Part shown: piece by piece, positions 45,743 to 55,543 of the stretch
Layout of the letters: each line of letters starts with the position of its first letter
How positions within the stretch are numbered: position 1 is the stretch's first letter
Assembly (NCBI RefSeq): GCF_017487345.1
Contig: NZ_CP062006.1
Coordinates: forward strand, 434,001-498,000
Source of the DNA: Brevundimonas pondensis
Lineage (GTDB): Bacteria > Pseudomonadota > Alphaproteobacteria > Caulobacterales > Caulobacteraceae
Length of the DNA stretch: 64,000 nt
Reading direction: 5' to 3'
The notes under the pieces: generated by a model
Databases searched by the model: none
What the model was told of the DNA's origin: nothing
What the model saw: the letters and a program-made list of their open reading frames with translations, nothing else
Program-made: the position numbers and the translations under genes

Positions 45743-46231
45743 ATGAGCTGGCTTCCCAAATCGCCCAAGGCGCGGCGGCGTCTGTGGATCGTGGCTGCGG
45801 CCGCGCCGGTTCTGGCCCTGGCGGTCGGCCTGTCGCTGTGGGCCATGAAGGACAATGTCACCTACTTTTTCTCGCCGTCCGAAGTGACCGAGGAAGCCGC
45901 GCCGGTCGGGCGGGTGATCCGTCTGGGCGGACTGGTCGAGGCCGGCAGCGTGGTCAAGGGCGCGGACGGGACGGTGGTCTTCGTCGTCACCGACAACGCC
46001 GGGACGGCCAAGGTCAGCTATCACGGCGACCTGCCCGACCTGTTCCGCGAGGGGCAGGGCATCGTGGCGCAAGGGTCGTTCCGGCCCGACCGCGTGTTTG
46101 AGGCCAGTCAGGTGCTGGCCAAGCACGACGAGACCTATATGCCGCGCGAAGTCGCCGACCGGCTGAAGGAAAAGGGCGAGTGGCGGCCTGAAACGGGTGA
46201 GGCGCCTGCCGCCGGGGCGCAAAAGCTGTGA
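45743..46231 (+). CDS. ccmE: haem chaperone CcmE
   Basis: 162 residues, one N-terminal transmembrane helix (about 14-34) and the periplasmic OB-fold. The covalent haem ligand His128 and Tyr132 are present in LAKHDETYMP. The tail ends in a basic/Pro segment. CcmE carries haem to the CcmF/H ligase. It overlaps ccmF by four bases (GTGA). Confidence 0.95.
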   Translation: MSWLPKSPKARRRLWIVAAAAPVLALAVGLSLWAMKDNVTYFFSPSEVTEEAAPVGRVIRLGGLVEAGSVVKGADGTVVFVVTDNAGTAKVSYHGDLPDLFREGQGIVAQGSFRPDRVFEASQVLAKHDETYMPREVADRLKEKGEWRPETGEAPAAGAQKL

Positions 46232-48216
46232 TCGTCGAACTGGGGGCGTTTGCGCTGATCCTGGCCCTGGTTCTGGCGGCGCTGACCACGGTGCTGACCG
46301 CGGCGGGGCGGCTGAGGCTCAGCCCCGTGCTGGCGGGCGCGGGCGGCGGGGCCCTGATCGCCTCGGCGGCGGCGACGGCGCTGGCCTTTGCGGCCCTGAT
46401 CTACGCCTTCGCCGTGTCGGACTTCTCGGTGTCGAACGTGGCCCTGAACAGCCACACCGACAAGCCCATGCTCTACAAGGTCGCCGCCGCCTGGGGCAGC
46501 CACGAGGGCTCGCTGGTGCTGTGGTGCCTGGTCATGACCGGCTTCGGCGGGGCGTTGGCCCTGGCGCGCGGTCTGCCGTTCGGGCTGAAGACCTCGGGCG
46601 TGGCGGTGCAGGGCGCGCTGTCGACCCTGTTCCTGGCCTTCGCCGTCTTCACCTCCAATCCGTTCTCGCGTCTGGACCCGGCGCCGGTGCAGGGCGCGTC
46701 GCTGAACCCGCTGTTGCAGGACCCGGCGCTGGCGATCCATCCGCCGCTGCTCTACGCGGGCTATGTGGGCTTTTCGGTCTGTTTCTCTCTGGCGGTCGCC
46801 GCCCTGATCGAGAAGCGGGTCGATCCGGCCTGGGGCCGCTGGGTGCGGCCGTGGGCGCTGGCGTCCTGGGCCTTTCTGACGGTCGGCATCCTGCTGGGGT
46901 CCTTCTGGGCCTATTACGAGCTGGGCTGGGGGGGCTGGTGGTTCTGGGACCCCGTGGAGAATGCGTCGTTCATGCCGTGGCTGGCGGGCGCGGCCTTGCT
47001 GCACTCGGCCATCGTCACGGAACGGCGCGGGGCGCTGGCCGGGTGGACGGTGTTTCTGGCCATCCTGGCCTTCACCTTCTCCATGCTGGGGGCGTTTCTG
47101 GTGCGCTCGGGCGTGCTGACCTCGGTGCACGCCTTCGCCGTCGATCCCGAGCGCGGGATGATGCTGCTGGCCATTCTGGGCGTGGCGGCGGGGGCGGCCT
47201 TCATCCTGTTCGCCCTGCGGGCGCCGGCGATCCGCTCGGGCGCGGCCTTCGCGCCGATCAGCCGCGAAGGCGCGTTGGTGCTGAACAACCTCTTCCTGAC
47301 GGCGGCGGCGGCGACGGTGCTGCTGGGGACGCTCTATCCGCTGATCCTCGAGGGGATTTCGGGGGCGACCATTTCGGTGGGGCCGCCCTATTTCAACGCG
47401 ACCTTTGTTCCCCTGCTGGTGGTGGCCTGTCTTATCCTGCCCGCCGGGCCTCTGCTGGCGTGGAAGCGGGGCGACCTGAAGGGGGCCCTGCAACGGCTGT
47501 GGCTGGCGGCGGGTCTGGCCATGGTCGCGGCGTTTGCGGCCTTCGCGCTGTTCGAGCCGAAGAAGGCGCTGGCGGCGGCGGGCTTGGGTGTCGGGGCCTG
47601 GCTGATCTTCGGCGCGCTGGCGGAGCTGGGCGTGCGGACCAAGGCGTTTCGCGCGCCGCTGGGCGAGACTCTGCGCCGGGCAAAGGGCCTGCCGCTGGGG
47701 GCCTGGGGCATGACCCTGGCCCATGCGGGGCTGGGGGTCTTCATCCTGGGGGCCGTGGTCGAGACCAGCTTCAAGGCCGAGGCAGCGGCGGCGGTTCCCT
47801 TGGGCGGCGTGGTGTCGTCGGGGCCTTGGCGGGTGCGGCTGGACGCGGTCGAGGTGATCGAGGGGCCGAACTATCTGGCCGAGCAGGGGCGGCTGACCGT
47901 CATGCCGGTGTCGGGGAACGCGGTTGAACGCGTCGTCACCGCCGAGCGCCGCTTCTTTCCGGCGGGCGGGCAGACGACGACCGAGGTTGGGCTGGATTTC
48001 CGCGGGCTGGACGACGTCTATGTGGTCATGGGCGAGCGAGCGGCGACCGAGAGAAACGAACAGGCCTGGACGGTGCGGGTCTATTACAATCCCTGGGCGC
48101 GGCTGATCTTCCTCGGTCCGCTGATCATGGCCCTGGGCGGGGTGCTGTCCCTGCTGGACCGGCGGCTGCGCGTCGGCGCGGAAATGCGCAAGAAGAGCGC
48201 GGAGGTCAAGGCGTGA
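46228..48216 (+). CDS. ccmF: haem lyase subunit CcmF
   Basis: 662 residues and about 15 transmembrane helices. The tryptophan-rich WWD motif is GGWWFWDPVENASFMPW, with conserved His in AIHPPLLYAGY and elsewhere as haem ligands. It catalyses attachment of haem from CcmE to the CxxCH of apocytochromes together with CcmH and CcmI. GTG start overlapping ccmE; its own end overlaps ccmH. Confidence 0.96.
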   Translation: MIVELGAFALILALVLAALTTVLTAAGRLRLSPVLAGAGGGALIASAAATALAFAALIYAFAVSDFSVSNVALNSHTDKPMLYKVAAAWGSHEGSLVLWCLVMTGFGGALALARGLPFGLKTSGVAVQGALSTLFLAFAVFTSNPFSRLDPAPVQGASLNPLLQDPALAIHPPLLYAGYVGFSVCFSLAVAALIEKRVDPAWGRWVRPWALASWAFLTVGILLGSFWAYYELGWGGWWFWDPVENASFMPWLAGAALLHSAIVTERRGALAGWTVFLAILAFTFSMLGAFLVRSGVLTSVHAFAVDPERGMMLLAILGVAAGAAFILFALRAPAIRSGAAFAPISREGALVLNNLFLTAAAATVLLGTLYPLILEGISGATISVGPPYFNATFVPLLVVACLILPAGPLLAWKRGDLKGALQRLWLAAGLAMVAAFAAFALFEPKKALAAAGLGVGAWLIFGALAELGVRTKAFRAPLGETLRRAKGLPLGAWGMTLAHAGLGVFILGAVVETSFKAEAAAAVPLGGVVSSGPWRVRLDAVEVIEGPNYLAEQGRLTVMPVSGNAVERVVTAERRFFPAGGQTTTEVGLDFRGLDDVYVVMGERAATERNEQAWTVRVYYNPWARLIFLGPLIMALGGVLSLLDRRLRVGAEMRKKSAEVKA

Positions 48217-48716
48217 GGCGGCTGGCTCCCCTTACGGCGGCGCTGGCGCTGATGGCGGGCGCGGCGATGGCCGAGCCGCCCGCGGCGCCGGATCGCCCCT
48301 TGCCCGACGCGGCGCAGGAGGCGCGGGCGCGGGCCCTGTTCGGCGACATTCGCTGTGTCGTCTGCCAGCACGAATCCATCGCCGACAGCCCGGCGGGCAT
48401 CGCCGCCGACATGCGTCGTCTGGTCCGCGAGGAGATCGCGGCGGGCAAGAGCGATCAGGCGGTGCGCGCCGACCTGGTGCGGCGCTACGGCGACTACATC
48501 CTGTTCCAGCCGCCGGTGCGGGTCGGAACCTGGCTGCTGTGGTTCGGGCCGTTTGCCCTGGTGCTGGGCGCGGGGGCGGTCTTTGTCTGGCGTTCGCGGC
48601 GGCGTCGGGTCGAGGTTCAGCCTTTGACGGCCGAGGAAGAGCAGGCGCTGGCGGAACTGACGGCGTCGTCGCCGGTCGAGTCTGTCCAAAGCGAAAGCCT
48701 TTCGCCGCGATCCTGA
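48213..48716 (+). CDS. ccmH: cytochrome c maturation thiol protein CcmH
   Basis: 167 residues: signal peptide, the redox motif Cys48-x2-Cys51 in IRCVVCQHESIADS, and a C-terminal transmembrane helix (about 104-126). It reduces the apocytochrome disulfide or delivers it to CcmF. No ccmG (the thioredoxin-like reductant usually placed between ccmF and ccmH in enterics) is found in the window; ccmF and ccmH overlap directly. Confidence 0.93.
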   Translation: MRRLAPLTAALALMAGAAMAEPPAAPDRPLPDAAQEARARALFGDIRCVVCQHESIADSPAGIAADMRRLVREEIAAGKSDQAVRADLVRRYGDYILFQPPVRVGTWLLWFGPFALVLGAGAVFVWRSRRRRVEVQPLTAEEEQALAELTASSPVESVQSESLSPRS

Positions 48717-48852
48717 CGCAAGCGCGCCTCACGGCGAACGCGTATGCAGAACAACCATCGCGAGGGCGTGCATTGGCTTTGGCCATAAGCCCCTATATCC
48801 ATGGGCGAACGGAGCTTCTGGAGCTCCGGCTTTCAGGACTGCAAGGACGACG

Positions 48853-50406
48853 ATGCTGAAGCGCAAGGAGTTCATTCTGGGGGCCGCCGTCGGCCTGACC
48901 TTCGCCGCCGCCGCGACGGCGGGCGGGGTCATCAGCTGGCCGGGCGCGCACGCCGCCCCCGCCGCCGCGCAGGCGGGACGGCTGGTCCCGTCGGCCGGGG
49001 CCGCGGGTCTGGCCTTCGCCCCGCCGCAGGGCGCGCCGCTCAGCTTCGCCGACATCTTCCAGCAGGTCGCGCCCGCCGTGGTGCAGATCGACGTCAAGAC
49101 CCGGGTCCAGCGTCCGCGCAACCTGATCCAGATCCCCGGCCTGGGCGCGGTGCCCGTGCCCGGCGCGCCTGACAGCTCGGGCGACGGCGAGGATAACTCG
49201 ACCACGGCCCTGGGCGCCGGTTCGGGCTTTCTGATCTCGGCCGACGGCTTCATCGTCACCAACAACCACGTCGTCGAGAACGCCGAGGAGATCAACGTCA
49301 AGTTCAGCGACGGTCGCGAACTGAAGGCGCGCCTGATCGGCCGTGATCCCCTGACGGATCTGGCGGTGATCAAGGTCGAGGGATCGGCCTTCCCCTTCGT
49401 CTCGTTCGAGGACAAGGCCGAGCCGCGCGTCGGCGACTGGGTCATCGCGGTCGGCAACCCGTTCGGTCTGGGCGGCACCGCCACGGCGGGCATCGTCTCG
49501 GCCAAGGCGCGTGACATCGGCGGCAACGAAAACCCCTATACCGACTTCATCCAGATCGACGCCGCCATCAACCGGGGCAACTCGGGCGGACCGACCTTCG
49601 ACATCTATGGCCGGGTCATCGGCGTGAACACGGCGATCTTCTCGCCGACGGGCGGCTCGGTCGGAATCGGCTTCGCCATTCCGGCGGGCATCGCCAAGGA
49701 GACGACGGATCGTCTGATGCGCGGCGAGAAGATCGAGCGCGGCTATCTGGGCGTGACGATCGGCAATCTGACCAATGAGTACCGCGAGAGCCTGGGGCTG
49801 CCCGAGGGCACCAAGGGCGCCTACATCACCGACGTGACGGCCGGCGCGCCGGGCGATCAGGGCGGTCTGCAGGCGGGCGACGTGGTCGTCAGCCTGAACG
49901 GCCGTGCGATCGAGGGCAGCAATGAGCTGACGCGGGCTGTCGGCGCGGTGAAGCCGGGCGAAACCCTGAGGCTTGAACTGCTGCGCGAAGGCCGTCGTCA
50001 GACCATCACGGTGCGCGCGGGCACCCGCCCCGCCAATCTGGGCGCGGCCGAAGCGGAAGCCGGCGACGAGACGGCCCCGGACGCCCCGGCCGCCGTGGCC
50101 GGTGAAAAGGTCGAGGGTCTGACCGTGGCGCCGATCAGCGCCGCCCTGCGCAGCCGCTATGACCTGGCGGAGACCGTGCGCGGCGTGGTGGTGACGGCGG
50201 TCGAGGCCCGCTCGGAAGCTGGTCGCCTGCGCTTCCAGCCGGGCATGGTGATCGTTCAGGCCAACGGTCGGAACGTGAGCACGGTTCGCGAGCTGCGGGA
50301 CGCTGTCGAGGCGGCGCGTTCGGCCAACCGTCCCGGCGTCCTGCTGCTGGTGCGGACCTCGGCCGGAAACGCGCCGATCGTCCTGCCCTTCGCCAAGTCT
50401 GAATAA
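48853..50406 (+). CDS. degP: DegP/HtrA family periplasmic serine protease
   Basis: 517 residues: N-terminal signal (FILGAAVGLTFAAAATAGG), trypsin-like domain with triad His139 (TNNHVVEN), Asp169 (DPLTDLAVIK) and Ser244 (NRGNSGGPTF), then two PDZ domains (about 300-385 and 420-510). It degrades or refolds damaged envelope proteins. A terminator with a ten-base stem follows, separating it from the two-component system. Upstream, GCCCCTATAT at about 48788-48798 resembles a sigma-32 -10 element but lacks a good -35. Confidence 0.95.
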   Translation: MLKRKEFILGAAVGLTFAAAATAGGVISWPGAHAAPAAAQAGRLVPSAGAAGLAFAPPQGAPLSFADIFQQVAPAVVQIDVKTRVQRPRNLIQIPGLGAVPVPGAPDSSGDGEDNSTTALGAGSGFLISADGFIVTNNHVVENAEEINVKFSDGRELKARLIGRDPLTDLAVIKVEGSAFPFVSFEDKAEPRVGDWVIAVGNPFGLGGTATAGIVSAKARDIGGNENPYTDFIQIDAAINRGNSGGPTFDIYGRVIGVNTAIFSPTGGSVGIGFAIPAGIAKETTDRLMRGEKIERGYLGVTIGNLTNEYRESLGLPEGTKGAYITDVTAGAPGDQGGLQAGDVVVSLNGRAIEGSNELTRAVGAVKPGETLRLELLREGRRQTITVRAGTRPANLGAAEAEAGDETAPDAPAAVAGEKVEGLTVAPISAALRSRYDLAETVRGVVVTAVEARSEAGRLRFQPGMVIVQANGRNVSTVRELRDAVEAARSANRPGVLLLVRTSAGNAPIVLPFAKSE

Positions 50407-50424
50407 GGCTTAACTGACGGGATC

Positions 50425-50462
50425 GGCGGCGATGCGCTAACATCGCCGCCGAATCTATTTTT
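50425..50462 (+). terminator. intrinsic terminator after degP
   Basis: GGCGGCGATG and CATCGCCGCC form a perfect ten-base stem with a CGCTAA loop, followed by GAATCTATTTTT. The T-run runs into the ribosome binding site region of the next gene. Confidence 0.8.
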
Positions 50463-50472
50463 GGAGGGGTCC

Positions 50473-51144
50473 ATGCGTATTCTGGTGGTCGAGGACGACG
50501 CCGAGGCGGCGACCGCGATGGTGCGGGGCCTGTCCGAGGCCGGCCACGAGGTCACGCATGCCGTGGACGGCGCCTTCGGTCTGCTGGAATCGCAAAAAGG
50601 CGGCTACGACGTCTATGTCGTGGACCGGATGATGCCGCGCCTGGACGGCGTCGGCATGGTGGAGACGGTCAGGAAGGGCGGCGATCAGACGCCGGTCCTG
50701 TTCCTGTCGGCGCTAGGCGAGGTCGAGGACCGGGTGACGGGCCTGAAGGCCGGGGCTGACGACTATCTGGTCAAGCCCTACGCCTTCGCCGAACTGATCG
50801 CGCGGGTCGAAGCCCTGGCGCGCCGTCGCGAGACGGGCGGGGTGCAGACTGTGCTCAAGGTCGGCGACCTGGAGATGAACCTGATCGGCCGCACCGTGCA
50901 CCGCGGCGCGACCGAGATCGACCTGCAGCCGCGCGAGTTCCAGTTGCTGGAGTTCCTGATGCGTCACGCCGGCCAGTCGGTGACGCGCACCATGCTGCTG
51001 GAGAAGGTCTGGGAATACCATTTCGACCCCCAGACCAACGTCATCGACGTCCACATCAGCCGTCTGCGCTCCAAGATCGACAAGGGCTTCGACAAGGCCA
51101 TGCTGCAGACCGTGCGCGGCGCGGGGTATCGGCTGGAGGCGTAA
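50473..51144 (+). CDS. OmpR-family response regulator
   Basis: 223 residues. Receiver with Glu/Asp pocket (VVEDDAE), phospho-acceptor Asp51 (VYVVDRMMPRLDG) and Lys in LVKPY; winged-helix domain with LQPREFQLLEFLM, NVIDVHISRLRSKID and VRGAGYRLEA. ATG at 50473 with GGAGGG upstream. Operon with the following kinase and glnE. Confidence 0.9.
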   Translation: MRILVVEDDAEAATAMVRGLSEAGHEVTHAVDGAFGLLESQKGGYDVYVVDRMMPRLDGVGMVETVRKGGDQTPVLFLSALGEVEDRVTGLKAGADDYLVKPYAFAELIARVEALARRRETGGVQTVLKVGDLEMNLIGRTVHRGATEIDLQPREFQLLEFLMRHAGQSVTRTMLLEKVWEYHFDPQTNVIDVHISRLRSKIDKGFDKAMLQTVRGAGYRLEA

Positions 51145-51165
51145 GCCTCCCGCCGCCCGCCTGAC

Positions 51166-52584
51166 GTGAAACTGCCCTCCCTCTTCAGGCGGACGCCGTT
51201 TCGGCTGACGCTGCTGTTTCTGGCGCTGTTCGTGGCCACGGCCAGCGCGGTGCTGGCCTATGTCTATGTCGCCTCGGCGTCGGAGGCGCGGGCGCGGGCC
51301 GAGGCGGGGGTGCGCAGCGAGGTCGAGGCCCTGACGGCGGTCTATCGGACGCGCGGCGTAAACGCTTTGAACCAGGCCCTGGTGGACCGGACGCTGCGGG
51401 GCGGCTCCTATCTCTATCTGCTGATGGACAAGGACCGGAAGACGATCACCGGCAACATCTCGACCTCGCCGCTGGAACCGGGGGCGGCGGTGCAGGGCGG
51501 TCGCTGGGACGATTTCCGCCTGACCGACACCGACGAGGAGGGGCGGGTCCGCAAGCGTCAGGCCATCGGCGTCGAGATGCCCCTGTCGGGGGGCGAGCAG
51601 TTGTTCGTCGGTGAGGACATCGGTGATATCGAGGCCTATCTGTCGCGGCTGACCCAGGCCCTGTGGGGGGCCATGATCATGGTTCTGGTGCTGGGCGTCG
51701 GCGGCGGTCTGGTCATCAGCCGCCGGGTCGAGAAGTCGATGGGCGGACTGAACCGCGTGGTCATGGCGGTGCAGGAGGGTGACCTGAAGGTGCGCGCCCC
51801 CGTCACCCATTCCGGCGACGAACTGGATGAACTGGGCCAGGGGCTGAACACCATGCTGGACCGGTTGGAGGCCTCGATGGCCTCGATCCGCCACGCCGGG
51901 GACGCCATCGCTCACGACCTGCGCTCGCCGCTGACGCGGATGCGGGCCAAGCTGGAGGTGGCCCTGATCGACGCCGACGCCGGCAAGGTGTCGGGCGTGG
52001 ACGCCCTGGGCATTGCGCTGGACGAGGCGGACCTGCTGCTGAAGACCTTCAACACGGTGCTGGCCATCGCTCGGCTGCAGGCGGGCGGGGCGCCTGATCC
52101 CAAGGTGTTCGACGCCGCCGAACTGGCGACCGACATGGCCGAACTCTATGAGCCGTCGGGCGAGGACAAGGGGCTGGAGTTCTCGGCCGAGATCGAGAAG
52201 GGGCTGATGATCGAGGGCAACCAGCCCTTCCTGGCCCAGGCCCTGGCCAATATCATCGACAACGCCATCAAGTACACGCCGTCGGGCGGGGCGGTGAAGT
52301 TCCGCGCCCGGCGCCGCTCGTCCGGCGAGATCGAGTTTTCCGTCACCGACACCGGGCCGGGCGTGCCGGACGAGGATCGCGAGCGGGTGCTGCAACGCTT
52401 TGTCCGACTGGACAACAGTCGGACCGAGCCCGGTTCCGGACTGGGTCTGTCGCTGGTGACGGCGGTGGCCGAGGCCCATGGCGGGCGGGTGCAGCTGGAC
52501 GAGGGGCCCGGCGCCTATGGCGGGCAGGGGCCCGGTCTGCGGGTGGCCCTGGTCCTGCCGCCGGCGAGCGGGACGGCGGCCTGA
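51166..52584 (+). CDS. sensor histidine kinase with HAMP domain
   Basis: 472 residues from a GTG start. Transmembrane helices at about 11-34 and 165-185 enclose a periplasmic sensor of about 130 residues; HAMP at about 185-235; His250 in AGDAIAHDLRSPLTRM; ATPase motifs NIIDNAIKYTP, DTGPGVP and GSGLGLSLVTAV. Similar in plan to TctE/QseC-type kinases. Its stop overlaps the glnE start (TGATG), tying this sensor to nitrogen-metabolism expression. Confidence 0.9.
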   Translation: MKLPSLFRRTPFRLTLLFLALFVATASAVLAYVYVASASEARARAEAGVRSEVEALTAVYRTRGVNALNQALVDRTLRGGSYLYLLMDKDRKTITGNISTSPLEPGAAVQGGRWDDFRLTDTDEEGRVRKRQAIGVEMPLSGGEQLFVGEDIGDIEAYLSRLTQALWGAMIMVLVLGVGGGLVISRRVEKSMGGLNRVVMAVQEGDLKVRAPVTHSGDELDELGQGLNTMLDRLEASMASIRHAGDAIAHDLRSPLTRMRAKLEVALIDADAGKVSGVDALGIALDEADLLLKTFNTVLAIARLQAGGAPDPKVFDAAELATDMAELYEPSGEDKGLEFSAEIEKGLMIEGNQPFLAQALANIIDNAIKYTPSGGAVKFRARRRSSGEIEFSVTDTGPGVPDEDRERVLQRFVRLDNSRTEPGSGLGLSLVTAVAEAHGGRVQLDEGPGAYGGQGPGLRVALVLPPASGTAA

Positions 52585-55481
52585 TGAGCGCAGTGCTGGG
52601 GGCTTTGCTGAAGCCGTGCGGACCGGTGCGCGACGCGGAGGCGGCGGGGCGCATCCATGAGCGGCTGGTCGAGGCGGCGGATGAGCACGGCTGGCGCGCG
52701 GCGCTGGACGGGGCCTGGGGCGCGCTGGAGCCGGTGCTTGCAGCCTCGCCCTATCTGGCCGGCCTGGCGCGGCGCTGGCCCGAGCGGCTGCGGCGGATTC
52801 TGGAGACGGCGCCCGAGACGCGGCTGGCCGAAATTTTGGCCGCGACCGATGCGATTGAAGGCCCGGCGGATGAGGCCAAGGCGCCGCTGCGCTGGCTGAA
52901 GGCCGAACTGCATCTGCTGACGGCCCTGTCGGACCTCGGCGGGGTGTGGGATCTGGACGCGGTGACGGGCGCCTTGTCGCGGTTCGCCGATGCGTCGGCG
53001 CAGGCGGCGCTGCGATGTCTGGCCCATGATCAGCGCCGACGCGGCAAGCTGATCTCGGCGGCGGATGATCCGCGCGGGCCCGTGCCCGGCCTGTTCATCC
53101 TGGCCATGGGCAAGGGCGGGGCGTTCGAGCTCAACTATTCCTCGGACATCGACCTGTCGCTCTTCTTCGAGCCGGAGGTTCTGGAGAGCGCGCTGGGCGA
53201 GGGCGTCGAGGCGCAGGGCTTCGTCAACCGGTTGGCCCAGGGTCTGGCCAGCCTGCTGAGCGAGCGGACGGCGGACGGCTATGTCTTCCGGGTGGACCTG
53301 AGGCTGCGGCCTGATCCGTCCTCGACCCCGCCGGTGGTCGCGGCGCCCATGGCGCTGGCCTACTATGAATCCGTGGGGCAGAACTGGGAACGGGCGGCCT
53401 TCATCAAGGCGCGGGTTTGCGCCGGGGACGCCGCCGAGGGGGCGGACTTCCTGCAGGCCCTGGTTCCTTACATCTGGCGCCGCAGCCTGGACTATCAGGC
53501 CGTGCTGGACATCCAGTCGATCAAGAAACAGATCCACGTCCACAAGACCGGCGAGGGGCTGGAGGCTGCGGGCGCCAATCTGAAGCTGGGGCGCGGCGGC
53601 ATCCGCGAGATCGAATTCTACGTCCAGACCCAGCAGTTGATCCTGGGCGGACGCGACAAGGGCCTGCGGTCGTCGCGCACCCTGGAGGCGCTGAACGCCC
53701 TGACCGAGCGCGGGCATGTGACGCTCGAGGCGCGCGACGAGCTGGCGGCGGCCTATGACGAGCTGCGGGCGCTGGAACACCGGGTTCAGATGCTGGCCGA
53801 CGAGCAGAGCCACGTCCTGCCGGTCGATCCCGAGCGGCGGGCCGATGTGGCGGCGTTGGCGGGGCAGGGCGATCTGGCGGCCTTCGACGCCGGGGTCGAG
53901 GCCGTGCTGGTCGGGGTCAACCGGCGCTACGGCGAGCTGTTCGAGGGCGGCGAGGAGCTGTCGTCGCCCTATGGCAGTCTGGTCTTCACCGGGGTCGAGA
54001 ATGATCCCGGCACGTTGGAGACGCTGAAGCGGATGGGCTTTTCTGAGCCCGCCACTGTGTCTGACACCATCCGCAGCTGGCACCACGGCCGCATCCCGGC
54101 GACGCGGACGGCGCGGGGGCGCGAGCTGTTCACCCGGCTGGCCCCGCAACTGTTGACGGCGGTGGCGAAGACGGGGGCGCCGGATGCGGCCTTTCGCCGG
54201 TTTGCGGTCTTCTTTTCGGGCTTGAGCGCCGGGGTGCAGGTGCAGGCCCTGTTCCTGAACCAGCCGAAGTTGTTCGATCTGGTGGTCGGGGTCATGGCCT
54301 TTGCACCGCGTCTGGCGCGGGCGCTGGGGCGTCAGCCGCAGGCGCTGGACGGGGTGCTGGACGCGCGCTTCATGACGGCGCTGGGCACCGACACCGGCCT
54401 GGCTGATCAGGTGGTGCGCGAGGCGCATGAGGCCGGTGATTTCGAGGGGGCCATGAACGCCGTGCGCCGCCTGCACCGCGAGCAGACCTTCCGCATCGGC
54501 ATGCATGTCATCACCGGCCGGACCACGGCCGAGCAGGCGGGCCTGACCAACACCTCCCTGGCCGACGCCTGCATGCGGGGCCTGGCGCCGGCGGCCTTGG
54601 CCGAGGCCGAGCGGATGGGCGGGGCGTTCGAGGGCGCGGTGGCCGTGGTGGCCCTGGGCAAGGCCGGGTCGCGCGAGATGACGGCGGGGTCGGACCTCGA
54701 CCTGATGACGGTCTATGCGGCGCCGCCCGAGGCGACCTCGGCGGGCAAGGGGTGGAGCGCGGACCTGTTCTATGGTCGCTTCACCCAGAGATTCATCGCC
54801 GCCCTGTCGGCCCATACCGCCGAGGGCGGGCTGTACGAGGTGGACATGCGGCTGCGGCCGACCGGGTCCAAGGGGCCGGTGTCGGTGCGGCTGGAGGCGC
54901 TGGAGGACTACTACGCCACCGAGGCCGAGACCTGGGAGTTCATGGCCCTGACGCGCGCGCGGCTGGTCTGGGCCAGCGACGCGGCGTTCGGCGCACGGGT
55001 CGAGGCGACGCTGGAGGCGGCGCTGCGGCGGCCGCGGCCGGGCGTGGACGTGGCCCGCGACGTTCGGGCGATGCGCGACCTGATGGACCGCGAGCGGCGG
55101 CCCAAGGGCTTCTGGGACCTGAAGCTGTCGGCGGGGGCGCAGGTCGACGCCGAGTTCGTGGCCCAGTACCGCCAGCTGTGCGCGGCGGCGGCGGGCGAGC
55201 CGCTGACCGTCTCTACGCTGGAAGCGTTGAGGTATGATCCCGTCCTGGCCGAGACCTGGCGAACGCATCAGCAACTGGGGCAACTGATGGCCTGCGCCTT
55301 CGACGGGCGAGGCGATCCTGATGCGGAGCCGTCGGGCTTCCAGACGCGGCTGGCGGCGACGGTGGGCGCGCCGGACTTCGAGACGCTGAAGGCGCGGCTG
55401 ATCGACTTGCGTTTGCGGGCGCGTCGGGCGTTTGAAGGGGCGTTGCCGCAGGGGCTGGATGGCGGTCGCGACGGAAACTGA
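52584..55481 (+). CDS. glnE: bifunctional glutamine synthetase adenylyltransferase/deadenylase GlnE
   Basis: 965 residues with two nucleotidyltransferase domains. The N-terminal (deadenylylating) domain has SSDIDLSLFFEPE near residue 185, and the C-terminal (adenylylating) domain has GSDLDLMTVYAAP near residue 702. Each is followed by a GlnD PII-uridylyltransferase-like helical domain. It adds or removes AMP on glutamine synthetase under control of PII. Its start overlaps the upstream kinase stop. Intact despite its length, confirming good sequence quality here. Confidence 0.95.
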   Translation: MSAVLGALLKPCGPVRDAEAAGRIHERLVEAADEHGWRAALDGAWGALEPVLAASPYLAGLARRWPERLRRILETAPETRLAEILAATDAIEGPADEAKAPLRWLKAELHLLTALSDLGGVWDLDAVTGALSRFADASAQAALRCLAHDQRRRGKLISAADDPRGPVPGLFILAMGKGGAFELNYSSDIDLSLFFEPEVLESALGEGVEAQGFVNRLAQGLASLLSERTADGYVFRVDLRLRPDPSSTPPVVAAPMALAYYESVGQNWERAAFIKARVCAGDAAEGADFLQALVPYIWRRSLDYQAVLDIQSIKKQIHVHKTGEGLEAAGANLKLGRGGIREIEFYVQTQQLILGGRDKGLRSSRTLEALNALTERGHVTLEARDELAAAYDELRALEHRVQMLADEQSHVLPVDPERRADVAALAGQGDLAAFDAGVEAVLVGVNRRYGELFEGGEELSSPYGSLVFTGVENDPGTLETLKRMGFSEPATVSDTIRSWHHGRIPATRTARGRELFTRLAPQLLTAVAKTGAPDAAFRRFAVFFSGLSAGVQVQALFLNQPKLFDLVVGVMAFAPRLARALGRQPQALDGVLDARFMTALGTDTGLADQVVREAHEAGDFEGAMNAVRRLHREQTFRIGMHVITGRTTAEQAGLTNTSLADACMRGLAPAALAEAERMGGAFEGAVAVVALGKAGSREMTAGSDLDLMTVYAAPPEATSAGKGWSADLFYGRFTQRFIAALSAHTAEGGLYEVDMRLRPTGSKGPVSVRLEALEDYYATEAETWEFMALTRARLVWASDAAFGARVEATLEAALRRPRPGVDVARDVRAMRDLMDRERRPKGFWDLKLSAGAQVDAEFVAQYRQLCAAAAGEPLTVSTLEALRYDPVLAETWRTHQQLGQLMACAFDGRGDPDAEPSGFQTRLAATVGAPDFETLKARLIDLRLRARRAFEGALPQGLDGGRDGN

Positions 55482-55543
55482 TCCGGGCGGCGTTCTATTT
55501 CTCGACAGGGATGTTTTCGGGCCTTGGCCCGTGGAGACCATCG

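Noticed and set aside
44108-46222. Open frame of about 700 codons opposite the DUF2336-like gene, ccmI and ccmE
   Set aside because: Its translation covers three recognisable plus-strand genes and shows no domain of its own.
48773-48800. Sigma-32 heat-shock promoter before degP
   Set aside because: A CCCCTATAT-like -10 is present, but no CTTGAA-type -35 lies at the right distance; too weak to list.
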